DNA of 64,000 nt from Alphaproteobacteria bacterium. Lineage in GTDB: Bacteria; Pseudomonadota; Alphaproteobacteria; Rhodobacterales; Rhodobacteraceae. The stretch spans positions 391,945 to 455,944 of the forward strand of contig JAUHZO010000001.1 of NCBI GenBank assembly GCA_030425925.1, written 5' to 3'. Below the pieces are notes generated by a model. That model saw only the letters and a list, made by a program, of their open reading frames with translations. It had not been told where the DNA came from and made no database searches. Positions 31,062 through 39,780 of the stretch are shown piece after piece (position 1 is the first letter of the stretch; the number at the start of each line of letters is the position of its first letter). The position numbers and the translations under genes were made by a program.

Positions 31062-31253
31062 ATGACCACGCTTGCCAACACCACTCGCATTGCCGCCACC
31101 CGCCCGTCCGTTGCGTCCCTCCTCGCCTTCTGGATCGCGCGGCAGCGGCAGCGTCGCCAGCTGGCCCGCCTCGAAGGCCATCTGCTTGACGATATCGGCC
31201 TCGACGCCCCGGCAGCCCGCCGCGAAGCGGCCAAGCCCGCCTGGCTGGACTGA
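31062..31253 (+). CDS. DUF1127 micro-protein
   Basis: A 63-residue protein with the DUF1127 (YjiS-like) core FWIARQRQRRQLARLEGHLLDDIGLDAPAARREAAKPAW. Arginine-rich DUF1127 proteins bind RNA or influence phosphate and stress metabolism in alphaproteobacteria, and in Rhodobacter one is co-transcribed with small RNAs. A Shine-Dalgarno (GAAAGGA) precedes the ATG, and a strong terminator follows 29 bases after the stop. Confidence 0.92.
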   Translation: MTTLANTTRIAATRPSVASLLAFWIARQRQRRQLARLEGHLLDDIGLDAPAARREAAKPAWLD

Positions 31254-31281
31254 CGGTCCCGCCCCCCGATCTCTCTCCCTT

Positions 31282-31309
31282 GCGGCGGGCCCTGGCCCGC
31301 CGCGTTTTT
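31282..31309 (+). terminator. Rho-independent terminator of the DUF1127 gene
   Basis: Stem GCGGCGGGC / GCCCGCCGC around CCTG, followed by GTTTTT. Confidence 0.93.
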
Positions 31310-31433
31310 GTGACCGCGCCAGACAGGCACGCGGCTTGGCCCGGACGCCGCCTCTTGCTAGGCTTTGCAGGCGGCAGCCGGGGCCGCGCCAGCTGCGGTG
31401 TCCCGGTGCGACCATTCGGGAAGGGAATGCGGC

Positions 31434-33719
31434 ATGGTTTGGGTGGCAGACGTCTTTGGCTCGACCGTCGACATGTTCCAGGGCGGCGTCGAGGGGTATT
31501 TCCAGCTCAACGGCATCGGCCAGAACGCGCAGGTGCCGCTCAGCGTGGCGCAGGACCCGCTGCCGGGGCTGGACTTCCTGACCACCAGCCTGCCCAACCG
31601 CGTGGCTTTTGCGGTGTCGAACAATTCGGGCCGCATGGTGTTCGAGGGCACGGGGCTGAGCTTTGGCTTCACCACCCTGCCCAACGGCACGCAGCTGCCG
31701 GTGCTGACCAGCGGCACGGTCACCCGGATGAACTATTACCACAACCAGCTCTTGTGGGACGCGATCAATTCGGGCACGCCCTTCGATCCGGTGATGAGCC
31801 TGCCGCAGAACCTGATCCTGTCGACCTCCATCGCGGTGCCGAACCTGGCCGCCACCAGCATTTCGGCCGCCGTGGTGCAATCCTACCAGCAGGCAAGCCT
31901 TGAACCGCTGCGTGCGTTTCTCAGCCAGGACAACGTGATCTTCAACGGCTCCAACGGGGCCAACGGCATCATCGGCTTCAACGGCAATGACCTGATCCTC
32001 GGCAATGGCGGCATCGACAACCTGCGCGGCGAGGGCGGCAACGACACGCTGGACGGCGGGCCGGGCACGGATGGCATGGATGGCGGGCCGGGATCGGACC
32101 TCTACCTGCCGGGGCCGCGCGACCCCAACTCGCCCATCGGCGACAGCGTCTCGGACACCGGCACCAATCCCAACGACGTCGACACCGTCAGCTACGAAAA
32201 CGCCACCGGCCCCGTGATCGTCGACCTCAACCATCTCGACGGCGACCAGAGCGCCGGCTGGGCCCGCGGCCTGATCGCCAGCGGGATCGAGCGCGTGGTG
32301 GGCAGCGTGTTCGACGACGTGCTGATCGGCACCGACCTGCCGCAATCGATCTCGGACACCCCCGCAGACACGCTGGTGGGGAATTTCGGCGACGACACGC
32401 TGTATGGCCTGTCGGGCAGCGACTTCCTGCAGGGCGGTCCCGGCTTTGACGTGCTGGTGGGTGGACCAAACGGCGAAATCCGCGGCCCGGGGCCGGGGGA
32501 TGTGGCGGTTTTTGCCGCCACCAGCGCGCAGATCGACGTGTTCTTTACCAATAATGGCGGCGTGTTCGTACACGCGCCCGGCGGCGGGCTGGACCAGCTG
32601 ATCGAGATGGAGTTCATCGGCCTCAACGACGGCATCTTCAGCATCGGGGCCTTTGCGCCGTCGTCGCGCGGGCTGATCGTCGGCAGCGGCAATGCCGAGA
32701 CGCTGGCAGGCACCGCGGGCAACGACCTGATCTTTGGCCGTGGCGCAAATGACGTGGTGATCGCCGATGACGGCGACGATTCGGTGGATGGCGAGGCCGG
32801 GAACGACCGCCTGAACGGCGGCGACGGGCGGGACACGATCAATGGCGGCGACGGCAACGACACCGTGCAGGGCCGCGCCGGGCGCGACATCCTTTCGGGC
32901 GGCAACAACAACGACCTGATCGAGGGTAATGCCGGCAATGACGTGATGTTCGGCAATGACGGCGCGGACGAGTTGCAGGGCGGCATCGGGTTCGACCAGA
33001 TGGATGGCGGCGCGGGCAACGATCTGCTGGTGGCCCGCGACGGCTTTGACACGCTGATCGGCGGCGCAGGCAACGACACCGCCAGCGGCAACAATGGCAA
33101 CGACCTTCTGCAGGGCGGCGATGGCGACGACATGCTTGACGGCGGGCTCGGGGCCGACACGATCCAGGGCGGGACGGGCAACGACCTGCTGACCGGACTG
33201 GGGGGAGCCGACCGGATCGACGGCGATGACGGTCGCGACACGCTGAACGGGAACAATGCCGGGGACACGCTGAACGGCGGCAACGGGGCGGATCTTCTGT
33301 CCGGCGGCTTCGGATTTGACCTGCTGAACGGCGATGCCGGGGCCGACACCCTGAACGGCGGCAACGGTTTCGACACGCTGAACGGCGGCGCGGGCAACGA
33401 CCGGCTGGAGGGCAATGGCGGCGGCGATGTACTGGACGGCGGCACCGGCAACGACACGCTGAGGGGCGGGGTCGGGGCAGACACCTTCGTCTTCGCCGAC
33501 GGCTCGGGCCATGACCGCATCCTCGACCTCGGACTGGTGGACAGGATGGAACTGGACCGGGCGCTCTTTACCGAGGCCAACCCGCGGGTCAGCCACCTGA
33601 ACCGCTACGATTCGTTCAATGCCGATGGCGACCTGGTGCTGACCTTCGGCAGCGACAGCCTGACCCTGGTGGGGATCGGCTCCGTCGCAGAGCTGAGCGA
33701 TCTGGTCACCATCGCCTGA
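31434..33719 (+). CDS. RTX-type calcium-binding repeat protein
   Basis: A 761-residue acidic protein without a Sec signal. About 180 N-terminal residues form a domain I do not recognise ([23 protein letters not shown]...). From there dozens of GGxGxDxU nonapeptides (for example [31 protein letters not shown]) form calcium-filled beta-rolls in two blocks separated by about 120 residues. The end, [21 protein letters not shown] then [18 protein letters not shown], is the usual uncleaved type I secretion region. It is probably exported by a type I system, but none is encoded nearby. The start is at GGGAATGCGGC-ATG. Confidence 0.93.
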   Translation: MVWVADVFGSTVDMFQGGVEGYFQLNGIGQNAQVPLSVAQDPLPGLDFLTTSLPNRVAFAVSNNSGRMVFEGTGLSFGFTTLPNGTQLPVLTSGTVTRMNYYHNQLLWDAINSGTPFDPVMSLPQNLILSTSIAVPNLAATSISAAVVQSYQQASLEPLRAFLSQDNVIFNGSNGANGIIGFNGNDLILGNGGIDNLRGEGGNDTLDGGPGTDGMDGGPGSDLYLPGPRDPNSPIGDSVSDTGTNPNDVDTVSYENATGPVIVDLNHLDGDQSAGWARGLIASGIERVVGSVFDDVLIGTDLPQSISDTPADTLVGNFGDDTLYGLSGSDFLQGGPGFDVLVGGPNGEIRGPGPGDVAVFAATSAQIDVFFTNNGGVFVHAPGGGLDQLIEMEFIGLNDGIFSIGAFAPSSRGLIVGSGNAETLAGTAGNDLIFGRGANDVVIADDGDDSVDGEAGNDRLNGGDGRDTINGGDGNDTVQGRAGRDILSGGNNNDLIEGNAGNDVMFGNDGADELQGGIGFDQMDGGAGNDLLVARDGFDTLIGGAGNDTASGNNGNDLLQGGDGDDMLDGGLGADTIQGGTGNDLLTGLGGADRIDGDDGRDTLNGNNAGDTLNGGNGADLLSGGFGFDLLNGDAGADTLNGGNGFDTLNGGAGNDRLEGNGGGDVLDGGTGNDTLRGGVGADTFVFADGSGHDRILDLGLVDRMELDRALFTEANPRVSHLNRYDSFNADGDLVLTFGSDSLTLVGIGSVAELSDLVTIA

Positions 33720-33839
33720 CGCCTTGCACCCGGCGTTGCGGCGGGCGGGCCGCACCTGCACGCAGGTGCTTCAACCCGCGCGGGTCTTGCTCTAGACTTT
33801 CGGCCGGGTTGCCTGTCGCAGGCCCCTGAAAGGACCTTG

Positions 33840-34748
33840 ATGCCCACCCCGCCCATTGCCCCGGTCTATTCCGCCCCGCCGCCCGGTGCCGCCGACAACC
33901 TGCGCGGCATCACGCTGATGTCGCTGGGCTTTTTCGCCTTCGCCGCGGGGGATGTGCAGGCCAAGCTGCTGACCGACCATCTCAGCCCGCTCCAGATCGT
34001 CTGGTTCCGCCAGTCCGGGCTTCTGCTTGGGGTGCTGGTGCTGCTGGCGCTGCGCGGGGTGCAGATGCTGCGCACACCCAAACCGCTGTTGCAGATCGGG
34101 CGTGGCGTGGCGGCCATCGCCTCGGCCACCTGCTTCATCACCGCCATCGGCTTTGTGCCGCTGGCCGATGCCACCGCGGTGTCCTTTGTCGCGCCTTTCA
34201 TCACCACGCTGCTGGGCGCGCTGGTGCTGCGCGAACGCGTCGGCCCGCGGCGCTGGATCGCGGTGGCGGTGGGGTTTCTGGGCATGCTCATCGTGATCCG
34301 CCCGGGCCAGGGCGTGTTTCACCCCGCAATCCTTCTGGTGGTGCTGGCGGCGTCGATGTTCTCGCTGCGTCAGGTCCTGTCGCGCTGGCTGTCGGGCACC
34401 GACAGTGTCGCCACGACTGTCGCCTATACCTCGCTCACCTCCTCGGCCATCGCGACGCTGGCCCTGCCCTTTGTCTGGACCACCCCCGACAGCCTGCAGG
34501 TCTGGGGGCTGATCCTCGGCATGATGACCGTGGCCGCGCTGGGAGAGGTGCTGGTGATCCGCGCGCTGGACATCGCGCAGGCGGTGGTGCTGGCCCCGCT
34601 GCATTATTCGCTGATCCTGTGGAGCACCTTCTACGGCTACGTGATCTTTGCCGACCTGCCCGACGGCTGGACCGTGCTGGGCTGCGCCATCATCGTCGCC
34701 TCCGGGCTTTACACGCTCTATCGCGAGCGTCTGCGCGCCCGCGGCTGA
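33840..34748 (+). CDS. EamA/DMT-family transporter
   Basis: A 302-residue inner-membrane protein with ten hydrophobic segments. The first repeat runs from GITLMSLGFFAFAAGDVQAK to LVLRERVGPRRWIAVAVGFLGML, the second from PAILLVVLAASMFSLRQ to ADLPDGWTVLGCAIIVASGLY. The family exports small metabolites or carries nucleotide-sugars. The substrate is unknown. A TTG three bases upstream is in frame, but the ATG after GAAAGGACC is preferred. Confidence 0.92.
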   Translation: MPTPPIAPVYSAPPPGAADNLRGITLMSLGFFAFAAGDVQAKLLTDHLSPLQIVWFRQSGLLLGVLVLLALRGVQMLRTPKPLLQIGRGVAAIASATCFITAIGFVPLADATAVSFVAPFITTLLGALVLRERVGPRRWIAVAVGFLGMLIVIRPGQGVFHPAILLVVLAASMFSLRQVLSRWLSGTDSVATTVAYTSLTSSAIATLALPFVWTTPDSLQVWGLILGMMTVAALGEVLVIRALDIAQAVVLAPLHYSLILWSTFYGYVIFADLPDGWTVLGCAIIVASGLYTLYRERLRARG

Positions 34749-34756
34749 AGCCGGCG

Positions 34757-35434
34757 TCAGCCGGTGCCGTCCTCCCAGCTGTACGCCCAATGGGTCAGCC
34801 CGGCGCGCCCGGCCTCGGTCAGGGCATAGACGCCCTTGTCGACCTTTTCGAACCAGCCATAGTGGTTGTCGCGCATCAGGGTCGTGGCCCGCGCCACAGA
34901 AGTGGCCGCCGCCACGTCGCGGCCCCGGCATGGCCCGTGTTCGGCCAGGTGCGCGGCACAGGCCAGCGCATCCTGCCGGTAGCCGGTGACGATGCCGTGC
35001 CGCGTTGCCCCGCCGGCATTGGGATCCCCCCTGAGGCGGGCGAATTCCCGCAACAGCCGCGCCTTTTTCTGCCGGTTCTTGCGCGGCGCGTAGGGGCCGG
35101 GATCGCAATGCGGCTCGACCGTGCCGTCGCCGCGCACGGTCAGCAGGCCCAGCCCCAGGCGGCGGCACAGGGCGATGTTGTCCTTGAGCATGCGCCGCGC
35201 CTGCGCGCCTTTCGGGCGCGGGACGGCGATATAGACCTGGTCGGTGACCGACAGCCGCGCCACCGCCTGATGATAGAGCGCCAGCGTGATGCGCAGTTTC
35301 AGTTCGACCACCACCGGATCCTCGCCGCTGCGCAGGGCCACCAGATCGGCGGCCCCCACCTCGCCCTTGACCTCATAGCCCTGCGCCACGAGGAAGGCCT
35401 TGACCGGCGCATAAAGATCGCTTTCCCGCTCCAT
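34757..35434 (-). CDS. DUF2161-family PD-(D/E)XK nuclease-like protein
   Basis: A 225-residue protein whose N-terminal half has the restriction-like fold pattern: E4, then AADLVALRSGEDPVVVELKLRI, where D30 and ExK (44-46) are in the positions of a PD-(D/E)XK catalytic core. The C-terminal half is basic with a winged-helix-like end (GWFEKVDKGVYALTEAGRAGL). This corresponds to the DUF2161 family of putative phosphodiesterases. It is single, without a methyltransferase partner, so it is unlikely to be a restriction enzyme. Confidence 0.85.
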   Translation of the reverse strand: MERESDLYAPVKAFLVAQGYEVKGEVGAADLVALRSGEDPVVVELKLRITLALYHQAVARLSVTDQVYIAVPRPKGAQARRMLKDNIALCRRLGLGLLTVRGDGTVEPHCDPGPYAPRKNRQKKARLLREFARLRGDPNAGGATRHGIVTGYRQDALACAAHLAEHGPCRGRDVAAATSVARATTLMRDNHYGWFEKVDKGVYALTEAGRAGLTHWAYSWEDGTG

Positions 35435-35518
35435 ACCCCATGGTTCCGCGGGCACGCGGGCTTTGCAAGCCGTTGCGTCCTGCCTACCTTTGTCCCGACC
35501 ACTGCACCGGAGCGCTGC

Positions 35519-36511
35519 ATGACCCGTCTGACCACCATCCTGCTGGTGTGGCTTGCCACCGCGCTGCCCGTCCTCGCCGCCTGCGAGGGGCGCGATCTGC
35601 GCGGTTCGCTGAGCGGCGACGAGACGGCGGCGCTTGCACAGCGCCTGTCCGGCGCGCCTTATGCGGAAGGCAACCACTGGCGTGCCACACGCGGCGGCGC
35701 GGTGCTGCATCTGGTCGGCACGATGCATGTGGACGATCCGCGGCTCGACGCGGTGGCAGAGCGGCTGGCACCGCTTCTGGACGGGGCGGCGCTGCTTCTG
35801 CTGGAGATGACCGAGGCCGAACAGGCGGACCTGGCCGCCGCCATGGCGACGCGGCCCGAATTGCTGGTGATGCCCGACGCCTCGCTGCCCGGGCTGCTGC
35901 AGGAGGCGGACTGGCAACGCCTGTCCGACGCCCTGCGCGCCCGCGGGATGCCGCCCTTCGTGGCGGCGCGGTTCCAGCCCTGGTACGTGGCCACGCTGCT
36001 GTCGATCCCGCCCTGCCTGCAGGACGGGTTGGCCGGGGCAGAGGGGCTGGACGCCCGGCTGCAAGAGATGGCCGTTGTGCGGAGCCTGCCGATGCGCGCG
36101 CTGGAGCCGTTCGATACCGGGTTCACCGCGATGGCGGACATGCCGATGGAGATGCAGATCGACATGCTGCGCGCCGCGCTGACGGGCCCCGAGATCGCCG
36201 AGGATCTGTTTGCGACGCTGACGGCGGGGTATTTCGACGAACGCCACCTGGAGACCTGGCGGCTGTCCGCGATCCTTGCCCCGCGCTATTCGCCGCTGTC
36301 GCCAGAGCGCGACCGCGCGATCTTTGCGGCGATGGAACACCGCCTGCTGGTGCGCCGCAACGCCGCCTGGCTGCCGGTTCTGACCGATGCGCTGGACAAC
36401 GCCGACGGCCCCGTGATCGCGGCATTCGGGGCGGCGCATCTGGGTGGACGGCAGGGTGTGCTGCAGCTGTTGGCCGAGAACGGCTTTGCGCTGGAACGTT
36501 TGCCGTTCTGA
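35519..36511 (+). CDS. TraB/GumN-family protein
   Basis: A 330-residue exported protein (signal peptide to about ALPVLAAC; the Cys21 could be lipidated). It has the TraB/GumN (Tiki-like) motifs HLVGTMHVDD in the first part, LLLLEMTEAE, a central GHFDxGF-like region (EPFDTGFTAM), and AAFGAAHLGGRQGVLQLL at the end. The histidine and glutamate pairs resemble a metalloprotease active site. The start is the ATG after GGAGCGCTGC. Confidence 0.88.
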   Translation: MTRLTTILLVWLATALPVLAACEGRDLRGSLSGDETAALAQRLSGAPYAEGNHWRATRGGAVLHLVGTMHVDDPRLDAVAERLAPLLDGAALLLLEMTEAEQADLAAAMATRPELLVMPDASLPGLLQEADWQRLSDALRARGMPPFVAARFQPWYVATLLSIPPCLQDGLAGAEGLDARLQEMAVVRSLPMRALEPFDTGFTAMADMPMEMQIDMLRAALTGPEIAEDLFATLTAGYFDERHLETWRLSAILAPRYSPLSPERDRAIFAAMEHRLLVRRNAAWLPVLTDALDNADGPVIAAFGAAHLGGRQGVLQLLAENGFALERLPF

Positions 36512-36535
36512 GGTGCCGGCGCTGTCCTCAGGTCC

Positions 36536-36877
36536 TCAGGGCCGGGACAAACGGTCGGGACAAGGCGCAGGCGGTCGGGCCGGGGCGCCGAAATCTTTCA
36601 AAGATTTCGGCTCGCGTTCTTTGAAAGAACGCGGTGCCGCCGGTGGCACGGTCAGCCAGCGGACCGGGGCCTGGTTGCAGAAGATGACGTATTGCCCGCC
36701 ATTCTCGGCCACCTGGAAGCCGCGCCGCGCCACCTCGGCCAGAAACAGCGTCCTCCCGGCATAGCGCTCCACATCCCGCGCCTTGCGCCGGATCACGCCG
36801 CCCTGCCGGGCGGCCTTTGAGCTGAAGAGGTCGTCCAGCCAGACCTCGGGCGACAGGGGGGAAGGGCGGGTCTCCAT
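36536..36877 (-). CDS. Hypothetical protein, C-terminus running into palindromic repeats
   Basis: A 113-residue protein. The first 75 residues (METRPSPLSPEVWLDD... GFQVAENGGQYVIFCNQAPVRWL) look like a real small conserved Rhodobacterales protein. The last 35 residues (SFKEREPKSLKDFG...) are translated from two perfect palindromes at 36589-36633 plus Pro/Arg filler, so the gene probably acquired its present stop by repeat insertion. No function is predicted. Confidence 0.6.
   Translation of the reverse strand: METRPSPLSPEVWLDDLFSSKAARQGGVIRRKARDVERYAGRTLFLAEVARRGFQVAENGGQYVIFCNQAPVRWLTVPPAAPRSFKEREPKSLKDFGAPARPPAPCPDRLSRP
36589..36609. repeat. Perfect palindrome, 10-bp arms (family C, copy 1)
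   Basis: CGAAATCTTT-C-AAAGATTTCG. It shares the TTT-N-AAA core with its neighbour at 36613-36633. Confidence 0.8.
36613..36633. repeat. Perfect palindrome, 10-bp arms (family C, copy 2)
   Basis: CGCGTTCTTT-G-AAAGAACGCG, three bases after the first palindrome. The two could extrude as paired hairpins. Neither is followed by a T-tract. Confidence 0.8.
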
Positions 36878-36928
36878 GCGCCGCAGGCTAACGCCATGTC
36901 GGTTAACAAACCCTTGTTCCGGGACGCG

Positions 36929-38950
36929 TCACGCCGCCAGCCCGCGCCCTTTCAGCAGCGCTTCCACTCCCGGCATCCGGCCCCGGAACCGTGTGTACAG
37001 CGCCTCGGCCTCTTCCGCGCCGCCGCGCGACAGGATGAACGCCTCGAGCTTCCGCGCCGTCTCCGCATCGAATGCGTCCCCCGCCTCTTCAAAGGCCTCG
37101 AAGGCGTCGGCATCCATCACCTCGGACCACATGTAGCTGTAATAGCCGCTGGAATACCCGTCTCCGGCAAAGACATGGGCGAAATGCGGCGTCGCGTGGC
37201 GCATCGGGATGGCGCGCGGCAGGCCGATCCCTTCCAGCACCTCGGCCTGTTTCTGCATCGGGTCCGCCGGGGCAGCGCCGCTGTGGAACTCCAGGTCCAC
37301 CAGCGCCGACGCCACATATTCCACCGTCTGAAAGCCCATGTCGAAGGTCGCAGCCTTCAGCACCTTGTCCAGCAGCGCCTGCGGCATCGCTGCGCCGGTG
37401 TCTGCATGCGTGGCGAACTCTGCCAGGACTTCGGGCACCTCCAGCCAGTGTTCGTAAAGCTGCGAGGGCAGTTCGACGAAGTCCCGCGCCACCGAGGTGC
37501 CCGCGACCGATCCGAAGGTCACGTCCGACAGCATCTGGTGCAGCGCATGGCCGAATTCGTGAAACAGCGTGCGCGCGTCGTCATAGGACAGAAGCGCGGG
37601 CTTGCCGGCCGAGGGTTTGGAGAAGTTGCACACGTTGACCACGACAGGCGACGTCTCCACCGGCAGCTTCGCCTGCATCCGGAAGGCCGAGCACCACGCG
37701 CCCGACCGCTTGGACGCCCGCGCAAAGTAGTCGCCGATGAACACCGCCACATGCCTGCCGTCCCGCGTCACCTCCCAGGCCCGGCAGTCGGGATGGTACA
37801 GCGGCACATCCAGCGGCGTGAACGTCAGCCCGAAGAGGCGCGTCGCGCAGGTGAACGCGGCCTCGATCATCCGGTCGAGCTGCAGGTACGGCTTCAGCTC
37901 GGCCTCGTCGAGATCGTGCAGCGCCTTGCGGCGTTTTTCGGCATAGTAGCGCCAGTCCCACGGCTCCAGCGGGCCGGGAATGCCGTCGGCGGCGAGCATC
38001 GCTTCCATCTCGGCGGCGTCGCGTTCGGCAGCGGCGCGGGCCGGTTGCCAGACTTGCATCAGCAGGTCGCGCACGCGGTCGGGCGTGCCGGCCATTTCGG
38101 TTTCCAGCTTGTAATGCGCGAAATCGGCATAGCCCAGCAGGGCCGCGCGTTCGGCACGCAGCGCCAGCACCTCGGCCGCGATGCCGCGATTGTCGGTCTC
38201 GCCGCCATTGGCCCCGCGTGCCACCCAGGCGCGCCAGGCCGTTTCGCGCAGGTCACGGCGCGGCGAGAATTGCAGGAACGGCACGATCAGCGACCGCGAC
38301 AGCGTCACCACCGGGCCGCCATGCCCGCCCTCTTCCCCGGCCGATTGCGCCGCGTCGACGACAAAGCCGGGCAGGCCTTCCAGATCACCCTCGGACAGCG
38401 GCATGACCCAGCCGGCCTCGTCCTTGAGCAGGTTCTGCGTGAATTCGGTGCCCAGCACGGCCAGCCGTTCCTTCACGGCCTTCATGCGCTCGGCCTCGTC
38501 TCCTTCCAGCGCCGCCCCGGCGCGGACGAAGCCGCGATGCGCAAGGTAGAGGATGCGCGCCTCTTCATCCGTCAGCTCCAGTGTCTCCCGCGCCTCCCAC
38601 ACTGTGCGCACGCGGTCGTAGAGCGCGGTGTTGGCATAGATCGCGGCGCTGTGCTGGGCGAGCTTGGGTGAGAACTCCCGCTGCAGCGCCTGCCGCGCGT
38701 CGTTGCTGTCGGCACCGGCAAGGTTGAAGAAGACGCCCAGCACCTTGTCCAGCGCCTGCCCGGCGCCTTCCAGCGCGAGGATCGTGTTGCCGAAATCCGG
38801 CACGTTCGGGTTGGCGGCGATGGCGTCGATCTCGGCCCTGTGCTCGGCCATCGCGGCCTCTATCGCGGGGCCGAAATCGGCGTCCTGAATGGCGTCGAAC
38901 GGGGCAAGGCCGAACGGCGTGTCCCAATCTGCAAGCAACGGGTTGGTCAT
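36929..38950 (-). CDS. M3-family oligopeptidase
   Basis: A 673-residue cytoplasmic zinc metallopeptidase related to oligopeptidase A (PrlC) and Dcp, which degrades short peptides. The zinc site HEFGHALHQML is followed by the downstream glutamate in a helix, and the C-terminal FAGDGYSSGYYSYMWSEVMDADAF is the typical substrate-side signature. The length fits the family. The start is the ATG giving MTNPLLADWDTPFG after GCGAGGAGAA; the upstream frame is not conserved in type. Confidence 0.95.
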   Translation of the reverse strand: MTNPLLADWDTPFGLAPFDAIQDADFGPAIEAAMAEHRAEIDAIAANPNVPDFGNTILALEGAGQALDKVLGVFFNLAGADSNDARQALQREFSPKLAQHSAAIYANTALYDRVRTVWEARETLELTDEEARILYLAHRGFVRAGAALEGDEAERMKAVKERLAVLGTEFTQNLLKDEAGWVMPLSEGDLEGLPGFVVDAAQSAGEEGGHGGPVVTLSRSLIVPFLQFSPRRDLRETAWRAWVARGANGGETDNRGIAAEVLALRAERAALLGYADFAHYKLETEMAGTPDRVRDLLMQVWQPARAAAERDAAEMEAMLAADGIPGPLEPWDWRYYAEKRRKALHDLDEAELKPYLQLDRMIEAAFTCATRLFGLTFTPLDVPLYHPDCRAWEVTRDGRHVAVFIGDYFARASKRSGAWCSAFRMQAKLPVETSPVVVNVCNFSKPSAGKPALLSYDDARTLFHEFGHALHQMLSDVTFGSVAGTSVARDFVELPSQLYEHWLEVPEVLAEFATHADTGAAMPQALLDKVLKAATFDMGFQTVEYVASALVDLEFHSGAAPADPMQKQAEVLEGIGLPRAIPMRHATPHFAHVFAGDGYSSGYYSYMWSEVMDADAFEAFEEAGDAFDAETARKLEAFILSRGGAEEAEALYTRFRGRMPGVEALLKGRGLAA

Positions 38951-39003
38951 GGCGTTCTCCTCGCGTGGGGTTTCGGGAAAGCTAGGGCCGTCGGGGGAAA
39001 GGT

Positions 39004-39780
39004 TCAATCGCCGCAGCAGTGCCACGTGGCAAGTTGGTCGAGATACGCCGCCAGGCGCGGCTGTCCGCTGCGCATCTTTTCGGCAAGCAGGCGGGCGGCC
39101 TGACGGTGGCGTGCGGCATCGGCATGGCGAAAGGCACGGTCCTCGTCCGGCATCGGATCGAACCGGTATCCTTCCTCCGTCGGAACGCCATGGAAGTACC
39201 GCCCGCACTCCGGGCAAGGCACCGCGGTCTCATGGACCGGCGCGCCCTCCAGTGCCGGGGCAAGGTGCGGCGCGCCCGCAAGCACGGCAGACCCGGTCAA
39301 CGCGAATCCCGACATCTCTTCTGGGCCGTCACCCGCCGCCGCCTCGCAAAAGGCGGCGATGCCGGGCGCGGCCTCGATCGTCCAGTGGGACAGGGCCACC
39401 ATCTCGGGCGCGAAGTCTTGGCGCAACCGTTCATCGCAAGCGGTGTAGGCCGAACCCGCCTCCCCCAGTGGAACAGACCCGGAAAACTGCGGTCCGTCCC
39501 CAAGATCGGCAAAGGCGCAAGACACCACATGCGACAGGAAACCGGCCAGTTCTGCGCGGGCCTCCCCTTGCCAGCCTGCCCCAAAGGTCATCAACCAGGG
39601 CAAGGCGGCGAAGGTCACGGGATACAGCGTTTCCTGATGGTGCAGCCGCTCCCAGAACAGGTCCTTGGCAATATCCGCGTCCCAGCCGTCCGACAAGGCG
39701 GCCAGCTGGCCCGGCATGTCTTCGACCCCGTAAGGCCCGTACAGCGCCTGCCAGGCGGGATGGTCCAGCGGCAGCCTCAC
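39004..39780 (-). CDS. Protein of unknown function with C-terminal CxxC
   Basis: A 258-residue protein starting at GTG (MRLPLDHPAWQALYGPYG). No family is recognised. The N-terminal part is rich in Trp and aromatic residues (FWERLHHQETLYPVTFAALPWLM). A later VPCPECGRYFHGVP motif is a possible zinc knuckle, and the C-terminus ends ATWHCCGD. The GTGA overlap with the moeB-like gene places it as the last gene of the coaBC operon, so it may act in cofactor or sulfur metabolism (inference). Confidence 0.75.
   Translation of the reverse strand: MRLPLDHPAWQALYGPYGVEDMPGQLAALSDGWDADIAKDLFWERLHHQETLYPVTFAALPWLMTFGAGWQGEARAELAGFLSHVVSCAFADLGDGPQFSGSVPLGEAGSAYTACDERLRQDFAPEMVALSHWTIEAAPGIAAFCEAAAGDGPEEMSGFALTGSAVLAGAPHLAPALEGAPVHETAVPCPECGRYFHGVPTEEGYRFDPMPDEDRAFRHADAARHRQAARLLAEKMRSGQPRLAAYLDQLATWHCCGD

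Noticed and set aside
31960..33480. Regular repeats of about 27 bases that could look like a repeat array or CRISPR
   Set aside because: They are codons of calcium-binding nonapeptides in an intact frame, vary freely in sequence, and lack unique spacers.
30597..33761. An open frame of over 1000 codons on the minus strand opposite the RTX gene
   Set aside because: It is the mirror of the nonapeptide repeats (Val/Ala/Gln repeats), with no Shine-Dalgarno or known domain.
36589..36633. The tandem palindromes as transcription terminators
   Set aside because: No T-tract follows either one on either strand, and the arms are AT-rich rather than GC-rich.
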